A stretch of 64,000 nucleotides of DNA from Paraburkholderia haematera (GTDB lineage Bacteria > Pseudomonadota > Gammaproteobacteria > Burkholderiales > Burkholderiaceae). Each line of letters opens with the position of its first letter. Positions within the stretch are counted from its first letter, which is position 1. The stretch is taken from NCBI RefSeq assembly GCF_905220975.1, contig NZ_CAJNBK010000001.1, positions 186,001 to 250,000 of the forward strand, read 5' to 3'. A program made the position numbers and the translations under genes. Below the pieces are notes generated by a model. That model ran no database searches. It was not told the DNA's origin and was given only the letters and a program-made list of their open reading frames with translations. This document shows, piece by piece, positions 27,495 to 35,405 of this stretch.

Positions 27495-28774
27495 ACCTGC
27501 ACGCGTTCCGCCATGCGTCGCCGAAATGCCGGCCGTTGCCGGCATTGCACGCAGCGGGTCCGCAGAGACGTCCGCATTGGCTCAACGCGGATCGTCTGCG
27601 GCTATACCCGATCACCGCGTTTGGGTGCTACACATTGTTCATCGCAATCTTTCTGATCCGGCTGAGCGAGCAGAAAGGGCTGAGCGGCATGAACCCATTC
27701 GTGGTGGATTTCCTGCCGTTCTGGAGCGCAGCAGTTCTTGCCCTGCATGGGCACGCAGTCGACGCCTATAACGTCCACGCGCTGTCCGTGATCGAGATCG
27801 GCACGGTGCCGTACCTGGGCGCCGTCAACGGCATCCTGCCGTGGCTGTATCCGCCCAGCACGCTGCTGCTGATCGTTCCGCTCGCGCTCCTTCCCTATAA
27901 AGCCGCTGCGGTGGTGTGGCTCGGTGGCGCGTACGTGCTCTTCGTCAAGACGATCCGGGCCATCGTGCCGGATCGGCAGGCCATCCTGCCCGTGCTGTTC
28001 TTTCCCGGCGCGCTTTTCGTCATCAGCGTCGGGCAAAACGGCTTGCTGACAGCCGCGCTCGCAGGGGGCGGACTTGTATGGTTGCGTCGCCGGCCGGTCG
28101 CTGCAGGGATCTGTCTGGGCCTGTTGTGCATGAAGCCACAGCTCGTCGTGCTGTTTCCGCTGGCGCTGCTGTGCGCCCGTTCGTGGCGTGCGCTGGCGGC
28201 TTTCGTGTTGACGGCCGGGGTCACGCTTGCGCTCGCGGTGCTCGCGTTCGGCACGGACACGCTGACAGCATTTCTGCATAACACCGGGATTGCCACTTAC
28301 AGCATCGAGTCAGCACACGCCACGCTTGCACGCGTGCCGAGTGTATTCGCGCTCGCTACGCTGGTTCATGCACCCGTTGTGCTCGCCTACGCGGCGCAGG
28401 GCGCAAGTGCGCTGATCGCCGCGGCAGCCGTCTGTTACGCATGGAGCCGTGAATGCTCGTACGCCCTGCGTGCGGCAACTTTGATCTGCGCGAGCCTGCT
28501 CGTGAGCCCCTATCTCTACGACTACGATCTCGCCTGGTTCGGTGTGCTGATCGCGTGGTATTGCCGGCACGCGCTGGTCGCGGGCTGGGCGCGCGGTGAA
28601 CGGGAATGGCTGATCGTGCTCTGGATCGCGCCGCTCGGGGGCATGTTGATTATTGCCTGCGGGCCGTTCCAGTTTTTGCCTTTGATCTCGCTGACAACGC
28701 TCGGGATGCTGGTGCGGCGCATCGCGCTAGAAAGGCGTGCGCCCCCGGTGTTCGAACGTTACGCCGACGAGTGA
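27491..28774 (+). CDS. GT87 family glycosyltransferase, copy 2
   Basis: 427 aa, a diverged paralogue of the gene just upstream: ILPWLYPPSTLLLIVPLALL and AGICLGLLCMKPQLVVLFP align with the first copy, and the acidic loop reads VVDFLPFWSAAVLAL. It has a longer cytoplasmic N-terminus (about 45 residues) before the first helix. The ATGA overlap suggests both are made together, either as two enzymes adding successive sugars or as a heteromer. The acceptor is unknown. Confidence 0.87.
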   Translation: MNLHAFRHASPKCRPLPALHAAGPQRRPHWLNADRLRLYPITAFGCYTLFIAIFLIRLSEQKGLSGMNPFVVDFLPFWSAAVLALHGHAVDAYNVHALSVIEIGTVPYLGAVNGILPWLYPPSTLLLIVPLALLPYKAAAVVWLGGAYVLFVKTIRAIVPDRQAILPVLFFPGALFVISVGQNGLLTAALAGGGLVWLRRRPVAAGICLGLLCMKPQLVVLFPLALLCARSWRALAAFVLTAGVTLALAVLAFGTDTLTAFLHNTGIATYSIESAHATLARVPSVFALATLVHAPVVLAYAAQGASALIAAAAVCYAWSRECSYALRAATLICASLLVSPYLYDYDLAWFGVLIAWYCRHALVAGWARGEREWLIVLWIAPLGGMLIIACGPFQFLPLISLTTLGMLVRRIALERRAPPVFERYADE

Positions 28775-28878
28775 AGATCACCACAGCGAGCAGGAAACGC
28801 CGGCGACAAACGTGAGCGATGTGCGCCCTGGCTTCGCACCGGCTCACAGAGTCAAATCAGAATTACGGGGAGGTAATC

Positions 28879-29928
28879 ATGTCTGAACAAAATAATATTT
28901 CATTGATTTCACTGGTGGTGCCGTTCTATAACGAAGGCGAGGCGGTAGGTCAGTTCTTCAGCGAGATCCTTCCGGTTCTCGAGGGGATTGAATCGACGCG
29001 TTTCGAAATAGTCTGCGTCAACGACGGCAGCAGCGATGGCACGCTCGATAAGCTGATCGCCGCCAGCGTGCGTGATGCGCGCATACGTGTGATCGACCTC
29101 ACGCGAAACTTCGGCAAGGAGGCGGCACTCACAGCCGGAATCGACGAAGCGTGGGGCGACGCAGTGATTCCTATCGATGCGGATCTGCAGGATCCGCCGA
29201 GCCTGATTCCGGTCATGGTTGAACATTGGCGGCAAGGAGCGGAAGTCGTCGCCGCCAAACGGACCAACCGTGCTTGCGACACGTTCGCGAAACGTACCGC
29301 TGCCGCGATTTACTACCGCGTTCACAATGCGCTGTCTGAAGTGAAGCTTCCGGAAAACGTCGGCGATTTTCGTTTGATGGACCGTCAGGTCGTCAACGCA
29401 TTGCGCAACTTGCCGGAGCGGCGGCGCTTCATGAAAGGGCTGTTTGCGTGGGTTGGCTATCGGACCGTGATTGTCGAATACCAGCGCGAACCGCGCAGCG
29501 CCGGCCATTCGAAGTTCTCCGGCTGGCGGCTGTGGAATTTCGCGCTCGAAGGCATCACGAGTTTCAGCACCGTGCCGCTGCGGAGCTGGAGCTATATTGG
29601 TCTTGCGATCGCCACGGCGGCCTTTGTGTATGGCGGCTTCGTCATTGGCCGCACGCTGTGGCTCGGCAATCCCGTGCCGGGCTACGCGTCACTGCTTTCC
29701 GTGATGCTGTTCATGGGCGGTATCGAGTTGATCGGGATTGGCGTGGTCGGCGAATACATCGGCCGAATCTACTACGAGACGAAGGGACGGCCTGTCTATC
29801 TCGTGCGTCGCCGCTATCAGGAAAATAGCAAAATCAGCACGCTGCCCGTCGGGCGCAACAGCTCGCGCATGCCGAACACGCTCCGGCTCGAATCGTCACG
29901 CAAGCGCGTGCGGTTCGCCGGCCGCTGA
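28879..29928 (+). CDS. GtrB/DPM1-like family 2 glycosyltransferase
   Basis: 349 aa from ATG 28879, with GGGGAGG eight bases upstream. GT2 fold: LVVPFYNEGEAV, VNDGSSDGT, then DADLQDPP (the DxD-type metal site) and NVGDFRLMDRQV, followed by two C-terminal membrane helices (YIGLAIATAAFVYGGFVIG; VMLFMGGIELIGIGVVGEYIGR). Such enzymes load a sugar onto undecaprenyl phosphate on the cytoplasmic face. With GtrA downstream and the GT87 enzymes upstream this makes a full lipid-linked sugar route: loading, flipping, transfer. Confidence 0.92.
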   Translation: MSEQNNISLISLVVPFYNEGEAVGQFFSEILPVLEGIESTRFEIVCVNDGSSDGTLDKLIAASVRDARIRVIDLTRNFGKEAALTAGIDEAWGDAVIPIDADLQDPPSLIPVMVEHWRQGAEVVAAKRTNRACDTFAKRTAAAIYYRVHNALSEVKLPENVGDFRLMDRQVVNALRNLPERRRFMKGLFAWVGYRTVIVEYQREPRSAGHSKFSGWRLWNFALEGITSFSTVPLRSWSYIGLAIATAAFVYGGFVIGRTLWLGNPVPGYASLLSVMLFMGGIELIGIGVVGEYIGRIYYETKGRPVYLVRRRYQENSKISTLPVGRNSSRMPNTLRLESSRKRVRFAGR

Positions 29929-29946
29929 TTCGTGGAGGCGTGAATC

Positions 29947-30681
29947 ATGTCCCCTGATGCTTATCTGCAGATGGCCGAGACCGAGGCCGGACATTGGTGG
30001 TTTCGCGGTCGGCGCGATGTCTTGAGTTCGGTGTTGCACCGCCTTGCATTGCCGTCCCGTGCGCGTGTGCTCGAAGTGGGTTCCGGAACCGGCGGCAATC
30101 TGGACATGCTGGCCGAGTTCGGCAGCGTGAGTGGTATGGAGATGGACGAGACGGCGCGGATGCTCACCGCGAAAAATACCGGAACGCGTTTCGATATCCG
30201 CGCAGGGCGCTGCCCGGATGACTTGCCTTTCGACGGCGAACGCTTCGATCTGATCTGCTTTTTCGATTGCCTTGAGCACATCGCCGACGACGTTGGCTCG
30301 CTTGCGCGCATGCGGGAGGTACTGGCCCCTGGCGGAAAGGTCGTCGTGACGGTGCCGGCGTACCAATGGCTATGGAGCGCGCACGACGTCTATCTTCACC
30401 ATCACAGACGCTACGATCGGTCGAGGCTCGCGGCGTGCGCCGACAAAGCAGGATATCGAATCGAACGCGTGACTTACTTCAACACGCTGCTGCTTCCGCT
30501 GGCGATTGCCGTGCGGTTTATCGATCGTCTGCTCAGGCGCGACCGGTCGAGTGGCGATACCACGCCAGCCGGTGCTTTGAACATGCTCCTCTATCGGATC
30601 TTCAGCGCCGAGCGTCACTGGGTTTCACATGGCGGGTTGCCGTGCGGCGTGTCGCTGCTCGCCGTGCTGACGGCGAAGTGA
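29947..30681 (+). CDS. Class I SAM-dependent methyltransferase
   Basis: 244 aa, GGAGG before ATG 29947. SAM motif I reads VLEVGSGTGGNLDML; motif II acid in GMEMDETARML; FDLICFFDCLEHIADD is the post-II signature of ubiE/type 11 methyltransferases. The N-terminal HWWFRGRRDV motif is typical of methyltransferases located in polysaccharide and polyprenyl-sugar loci. A C-terminal hydrophobic stretch (LLLPLAIAVRFIDRLL) may associate with the membrane. It may methylate the sugar or lipid of this pathway, which is inference. Confidence 0.87.
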   Translation: MSPDAYLQMAETEAGHWWFRGRRDVLSSVLHRLALPSRARVLEVGSGTGGNLDMLAEFGSVSGMEMDETARMLTAKNTGTRFDIRAGRCPDDLPFDGERFDLICFFDCLEHIADDVGSLARMREVLAPGGKVVVTVPAYQWLWSAHDVYLHHHRRYDRSRLAACADKAGYRIERVTYFNTLLLPLAIAVRFIDRLLRRDRSSGDTTPAGALNMLLYRIFSAERHWVSHGGLPCGVSLLAVLTAK

Positions 30682-30688
30682 CGCCGGC

Positions 30689-31072
30689 ATGAAAAAAGGC
30701 ACTGAGTTGATAAAACTGATCCGCTTCGGCGTATGCGGACTGTCGGCGACCGGCCTGCATATCGGCGTGGCCGTCGTGCTGATATTGCACGTGGGTATGT
30801 CGCAATCTCTTGCCAATACGGTCGCGTTCGCTTGCGCGACTTGCTGGTCGTACCTCGTCAATACGCTCTGGAGTTTTTCGTCTTCGCTGCGTGTGCGGAA
30901 CGTCTGGCGATTTGTCACCGTGTCGCTTGGCGGTGCGGCTCTGACCGGACTGGTGTCGTATCTCGCGCAGGTTACGGGGGCCGGACCGTGGATAGGGATT
31001 GCGATGGTCATTTGCGCAGTCACGCCGCTTTCTTTTGTCACACATCGTCGGTGGACATACGCAGAGTCGTGA
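30689..31072 (+). CDS. GtrA family flippase-like membrane protein
   Basis: 127 aa with four hydrophobic helices and the GtrA signature: LIRFGVCGLSATGLHIGVAVVL at the N-terminus, FACATCWSYLVNTLWSF in helix 2-3 and the end SFVTHRRWTYAES. GtrA proteins are thought to flip undecaprenyl-phosphate sugars across the inner membrane. It is the last gene of the five-gene operon and starts 7 bp after the methyltransferase. Confidence 0.92.
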   Translation: MKKGTELIKLIRFGVCGLSATGLHIGVAVVLILHVGMSQSLANTVAFACATCWSYLVNTLWSFSSSLRVRNVWRFVTVSLGGAALTGLVSYLAQVTGAGPWIGIAMVICAVTPLSFVTHRRWTYAES

Positions 31073-31107
31073 GTGCGCACACCACGGCTATCAAAGGTGA
31101 CAACCTC

Positions 31108-31908
31108 TTACCGCCTGAGGTGCTCCAGCGCGTCTCTCATCGGCAAACTGGAAATCACAATTGGCCCGGAGAACGGCGTATCCAGATCGACGATGACATA
31201 GATGGCGGAAGCAATCGACACCGCCCCAAGCGTGATCGTGACCAGTGCCAACGCATTGCGCGGCGCGATCAATCCGAAGCTGAGAAAAATCACGCACAGC
31301 CAGAACGTCAGCGTCATGAAGAATGGCAGAGAAATTGAGCTGTGTGCTTCTTCGATGATTTTCCATCGAGCATCCACCGTTCGCCGATATTGCGTCAACG
31401 CGTCATCGAGCGCGCGCTGTTGTAACGGATCATGCGCCCGCAATGGCCGCAACTGTCTGCCCACCGCAGTCAGCATATCGCCGAGCCGCACGTTCTCCAG
31501 TTTCTGCGAGTTGTCCTGAGTTCCGATGTCTCTCGGATAGTCACCAGTTGGCGCCGGCTCGCCGGGCCATGTCGATGCAATCGCCGCCGCGGTGTACACG
31601 CGCAGCAGATGTCGGGCCTCATCGGTATCGCTGCCGTATTCCCGCATGGTCGTGTCGAATTCGATCAGGTCGGCCGCAAAGGCGCGCAAGTCATTCGATT
31701 CGGTATCGAAACTGGATTTTGCGGACGCCGTCATCAACCCGAGCACCAAAGCGGCAAACGTCACAAGCATGCCCATAACCAGTTGGATAAGTTGCACGGT
31801 TTCGTGCGCCTTATGCTCCTCAGGCAGCAGCGGCCGCGCCCACACACCCAAGCCGGTTCCGACAAGCAATAAAGCGAAAACCAGCAGAGCCGAGCCTATT
31901 TCTGACAT
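31108..31908 (-). CDS. DUF4239 (bestrophin-like) membrane protein
   Basis: 266 aa with four hydrophobic helices: two near the N-terminus (LLVFALLLVGTGLGVWA; LVMGMLVTFAALVLGLM) and two near the C-terminus (LPFFMTLTFWLCVIFLSFGL; ALVTITLGAVSIASAIYVIVDLDTPFSGPI). The end ..DLDTPFSG.I.ISS.P is the DUF4239 hallmark. The long central part is helical and soluble (YRRTVDARWKIIEEAHSS). Function is not established; distant bestrophin-type channel similarity has been suggested for the family. Convergent with the gtrA operon, 35 bp between stops. Confidence 0.85.
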   Translation of the reverse strand: MSEIGSALLVFALLLVGTGLGVWARPLLPEEHKAHETVQLIQLVMGMLVTFAALVLGLMTASAKSSFDTESNDLRAFAADLIEFDTTMREYGSDTDEARHLLRVYTAAAIASTWPGEPAPTGDYPRDIGTQDNSQKLENVRLGDMLTAVGRQLRPLRAHDPLQQRALDDALTQYRRTVDARWKIIEEAHSSISLPFFMTLTFWLCVIFLSFGLIAPRNALALVTITLGAVSIASAIYVIVDLDTPFSGPIVISSLPMRDALEHLRR

Positions 31909-32219
31909 AGAAATGCTCCGGAGATGCGCGCCTCGTCACTTTCTACCAACCGCAGTCCGCCGACCACCCGGGTAGTCCCGCAAATGAAAATGCCCCTGCT
32001 CAAACAGCGGCGGACCTCCGCTCGTATGTTGATGTATCGCAACCGTATGCGCCATCAACCATAAAGTTTTCTGTCGTCCCGCCGTAGACCATCTATGTGG
32101 CGTTCGCTTAAATTTTGAACAAGCGTTGCGAACCTAGCCGTATGGGCTTGGGCGCAGCACGCGTGGCCGAGGGTAGTTTTCTGAACGTTCGGTCGGGCGG
32201 CCCAATGGAGACCAACCCG
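31909..32219. other. Divergent region DUF4239 / chemoreceptor
   Basis: 311 bp. Contains the sigma-28 type promoter at 32062-32088 and otherwise no gene. The open frame from 32115 is an upstream extension of the chemoreceptor that is unlikely to be translated. Confidence 0.5.
32062..32088 (+). promoter_or_regulatory. FliA (sigma-28) type promoter of the chemoreceptor
   Basis: TAAAGTTT at 32062-32069, an 11-bp spacer, then GCCGTAGA at 32081-32088. The -35 element is a perfect match to the flagellar sigma-28 consensus TAAAGTTT-N11-GCCGATAA and the -10 keeps GCCG and the final A. Its position about 130 bp before the chemoreceptor start fits class 3 flagellar regulation. Confidence 0.75.
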
Positions 32220-33800
32220 ATGCTGAAAAATCTGTCGATTCGAACCTCCCTTACTCTGATGATCGTGTTCTTCGGCGTGGTGCTGCTGGTCGGCGCCGCC
32301 GCCGGACTGTTGTCGTTGCGTTCGAGCAACGCGTCGCTGCAGCAGATGTACACGGTGGACACGCCCGCAGTCGCCGACCTCGAAGGCAGCGCCGGACAGT
32401 TGCTGCGCCTGCGTCTGGCTCTGGCGACCTACGCATCTTTGGTCGACCTGAACGATCAGGACGGTGCGAACGCGGTGCTCAAGCGCTTCGATCAGTACCA
32501 GAAAGCATCGGACGATCGTCTTGCCCACTATGTGAGCCGCGCGAGCACGGATGCTGACGAACAGCGCCTGATCAAGGACATGCAGGACAAGCGCGACACC
32601 TTCCTGCACGAGGGCGTCGATCCGGCGCTGGCCGCGCTCAAGTCCGGCGACAAGACGGCATTTGAGCAGTTGCAGGCGCACAGGTTGCCGTCGCTCTACA
32701 GCGCGTACGAGAAGGCCATGCTCACACTTGAGCAATTGCAACTCGACCATGGCGCCCAGCGCTATCAGGACGCGCAGGATTTGTTCTACGCAATCTGCGT
32801 TGCGGTGGCGATCGGCATGGCGTTGTCGCTGTTGGGCTCGTTGATCGGGCGGGCTGTGATGGTGCGCGCAATTGTGAGTCCCGTCGACGCGACCATTGCG
32901 CAGTTTCAGCGGATCGCCAACGGCGATCTGACCAGCCAGATAGACGTGACGAGCAACAACGAAATGGGTCGTCTCGCCGCGGCGCTTCGCAAGATGCAGG
33001 ACTCGCTGATCGAGACGGTGAATGCCGTGCGTCACGGCACGGAGTCCATCGATACGGGCGTGAGCGAGATTGCGGCAGGCAATACCGATTTGTCGCAACG
33101 TACCGAGGAGCAGGCCGCATCGCTCGAAGAGACGGCAGCCAGCATTGAAGAGCTGACTTCGACGGTCAAGCAGACGGCGGACAACGCGAAGCAGGCGAGT
33201 GCGCTGGCGCAGGGTGCGTCGAGTCTGGCGGCACAGGGCGGCGATCTGACCGGGCAGGTGGTGGGCACGATGCATGGCATCGTCGACGACTCGCGGCGGA
33301 TTGCCGACATTGTCGGCGTGATCGAAGGGATTGCTTTCCAGACCAATATTCTGGCGTTGAACGCTGCGGTCGAGGCGGCGCGTGCGGGCGAGCAGGGGCG
33401 TGGGTTTGCGGTGGTGGCGAGTGAAGTGCGTTCGTTGGCACAGCGAAGCGCCACGGCGGCGAAGGAGATCAAAGGGTTGATCGATGCTTCGACAGCGCGA
33501 GTGCAGGCTGGCTCGCAACTGGTCGAGCGTTCGGGGTCGACGATGACCGAGATCGTCGAGGCGATTTCTCGTGTGAGTTCGATCATGGGTGAGATCGCGG
33601 CTGCTGCGCTTGAGCAGAGTACCGGGATCGATCAGGTGAACCTGGCTGTTGCGCAGATGGATGAGGTGACTCAACAGAATGCTGCGTTGGTTGAGCAGGC
33701 TGCTGCGGCGGCTGGTTCGCTGGAAGAGCAGGCTCGTAGGTTGACTTCGGCGGTGGCTGTGTTTCAGACGGGGAGCGGGGGTGGGGTTGTCGCGGTTTGA
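32220..33800 (+). CDS. Methyl-accepting chemotaxis protein
   Basis: 526 aa from ATG 32220 with GGAG ten bases upstream (ATG 32205 is an in-frame alternative). N-terminal helix ([25 protein letters not shown]), a four-helix-bundle periplasmic ligand domain (about 35-190), second helix ([21 protein letters not shown]), HAMP, then a long signalling coiled coil whose hairpin tip reads [35 protein letters not shown]. No NWETF-type tether pentapeptide at the C-terminus, which ends in a Gly-rich tail. Codon choice drifts strongly to G/T-ending codons over the last 200 bp (see findings). No che genes nearby. Confidence 0.96.
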   Translation: MLKNLSIRTSLTLMIVFFGVVLLVGAAAGLLSLRSSNASLQQMYTVDTPAVADLEGSAGQLLRLRLALATYASLVDLNDQDGANAVLKRFDQYQKASDDRLAHYVSRASTDADEQRLIKDMQDKRDTFLHEGVDPALAALKSGDKTAFEQLQAHRLPSLYSAYEKAMLTLEQLQLDHGAQRYQDAQDLFYAICVAVAIGMALSLLGSLIGRAVMVRAIVSPVDATIAQFQRIANGDLTSQIDVTSNNEMGRLAAALRKMQDSLIETVNAVRHGTESIDTGVSEIAAGNTDLSQRTEEQAASLEETAASIEELTSTVKQTADNAKQASALAQGASSLAAQGGDLTGQVVGTMHGIVDDSRRIADIVGVIEGIAFQTNILALNAAVEAARAGEQGRGFAVVASEVRSLAQRSATAAKEIKGLIDASTARVQAGSQLVERSGSTMTEIVEAISRVSSIMGEIAAAALEQSTGIDQVNLAVAQMDEVTQQNAALVEQAAAAAGSLEEQARRLTSAVAVFQTGSGGGVVAV

Positions 33801-33843
33801 GGTTTTTTTTGTCTCCGCGACGCTTGCTTGTCTGGTTGCCTGC

Positions 33844-34489
33844 GGCGTTGGCCTTTCCTTGATTTCTTATCGGTCTATTAGCGTCGCCCCTGTGCGGGGC
33901 AGGCACCTGCTTTTCTTTGCCTGCCGCAAAGAAAAGTAGGCAAAAGAAAGCGGCTCACACCGCTAACTATTAAGCGGGTCCCCTGGCTCGGAGGAGGTAG
34001 TGGTGCATCTGGAATCGGTGTTCTCGCACATTCGGCGTGAGTGACAAGGCCGTCATACTTCCGGCGGCGCTGCGCGCGCCGACGCGTATTTCATAGAGCC
34101 ATCTTTTCGGTTTCGCGATCCTGCTGCACTCGGTTTGGGGCACTTCCAGAATCCCATCGTGTTTGCGCATTCGGCGCCTCGCCGAGGCGAAGCCGATGGC
34201 TCCCGCTGCGCGTAACCGAAGCCCCAAGGTTTCCCGTGCAGACCGGTCCGCGACGCACGCAGTGCGGAGTGGGAGCGGATGACACCTTTGTCACTAACGC
34301 GGAGTGTGCGAGGACACGGATTCCAGATGCACCACTACCGTGGCTGCGCGGGGGACCCGCTTAAAAATTAGCGGTTTAAGCCGCTTTCTTTTGCCTACTT
34401 TTCTTTGCGGCAGGCAAAGAAAAGTAGGTGCCCCCCCGCACAGGGGGAACGCTAATAGACCACCAAGAAAACAAGGAAAGGCCAACGCC
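33844..34489. repeat. Long inverted-repeat element, copy 1 (646 bp)
   Basis: Left arm 33844-34056 and right arm 34279-34489 are inverted copies: it starts GGCGTTGGCCTTTCCTTGAT and ends with the complement ending GGCCAACGCC. Within each arm are smaller hairpins: CTTTTCTTTGC (33910-33920) with GCAAAGAAAAG (33926-33936), and GCCCC..GGGGC just before. The centre (about 34057-34278) has parts matching copy 2 in the opposite orientation. No transposase. A short open frame in the right arm is not preserved between arms. It lies between the convergent chemoreceptor and cytochrome genes. Confidence 0.9.
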
Positions 34490-34595
34490 CCAGTCAAACA
34501 ACCAAACAAAGCGCCGAGCAGGCAAACAGATCAAGGAAAGACCAACGCCATAAAAACACAGACAAAAAAGCGCAATCTAGGCAAATCCTCAACCT

Positions 34596-35405
34596 TCACT
34601 GCATAGCCGCGTAATACTTAGCCACACTATCAATCTCATCAGAAGTCATCTGCCTCGCCACATTCCGCATCTGCTCATTAATATCGTTATGCCGCGCACC
34701 GGAAGCAAACGCCCGCATCTGCGCAGCGAGATAAATGGACGACTGTCCCCCAAGCCAGGGCGCTGCCCCCTTACGATCCAACTGTCCATGACAGGCAGCA
34801 CAGGGCGCAATATTCCGCTGCGGATCGCCCTGCATCGCAAGCTTCACAGCATTCGCATCCGGTCCAACGCCTGTAGGCAAAACCTCAGCCGCCGGTGCGC
34901 GAGACAGCGACGCATAATAAGCCGCCAGATCATGCAGATTCTGATCGCTACGAGCCGCAATAATCGGCTGCATCACCGCGTTCTGCCGCACGCCGTTCTG
35001 ATAGTCGCGCAACTCTTTATAGACCACGTCGGCATACTGCCCAGCCAACGCGGGCGCCGTCACCTGCACCGTGCCCAGCACGCCATGACACATCGAGCAA
35101 TTCTGCGTCGCGATCGTCGCGCCGCGGCCAATCGAATCCGCGTCGGCACGCACCCGCCGCAAAGGCGGCAAGACCACGACCTCGCTCGGCGCGGGGCCGG
35201 CAATATTGGCACCGCCGTACCAACTCGATGGCGCACCCGCCGCGCTGCAAATCGTCGCCCACAAGCCACGCTCGCTGAAACCGCTATTCGCCGACGGCAA
35301 CCAGATGAAGCCGATCAATATCGCCACCACGGCAATCGCAATCGTGCCGCCCAGGCTCACTGTGAACCACGGGTTGCGCAAGCTGAATACGCGTTCCTGA
35401 CTCAT
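34596..35405 (-). CDS. Diheme cytochrome c (c4-like) of the ba3 oxidase operon
   Basis: 269 aa from ATG 35405, which overlaps the stop of subunit I by 4 nt (ATGA). A membrane anchor near the N-terminus (TVSLGGTIAIAVVAILIGFIWLP) is followed by two c-type heme sites, CSMCH and CAACH, each with a downstream Met candidate. The paired, similar domains mark a cytochrome c4/c-class I type. Anchored to the periplasmic side of the membrane it would feed electrons to the oxidase. The last 100 bp show a G/T-rich codon drift towards the inverted-repeat element. Confidence 0.9.
   Translation of the reverse strand: MSQERVFSLRNPWFTVSLGGTIAIAVVAILIGFIWLPSANSGFSERGLWATICSAAGAPSSWYGGANIAGPAPSEVVVLPPLRRVRADADSIGRGATIATQNCSMCHGVLGTVQVTAPALAGQYADVVYKELRDYQNGVRQNAVMQPIIAARSDQNLHDLAAYYASLSRAPAAEVLPTGVGPDANAVKLAMQGDPQRNIAPCAACHGQLDRKGAAPWLGGQSSIYLAAQMRAFASGARHNDINEQMRNVARQMTSDEIDSVAKYYAAMQ

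Noticed and set aside
32055..33674. 539-codon open frame on the minus strand opposite the chemoreceptor
   Set aside because: Rich in His, Arg and Gln as expected from reading a high-GC gene backwards; no motif, no ribosome site, and the opposite strand encodes an unmistakable chemoreceptor.
34294..34509. Small open frames in the inverted-repeat arms (also 62717-62983 and 63401-63712) encoding similar peptides with a VVVHLES piece
   Set aside because: Their similarity follows from repeat identity. In the left arm of copy 1 a one-base length change shifts the frame, and start and end points differ, so I do not believe they are genes.
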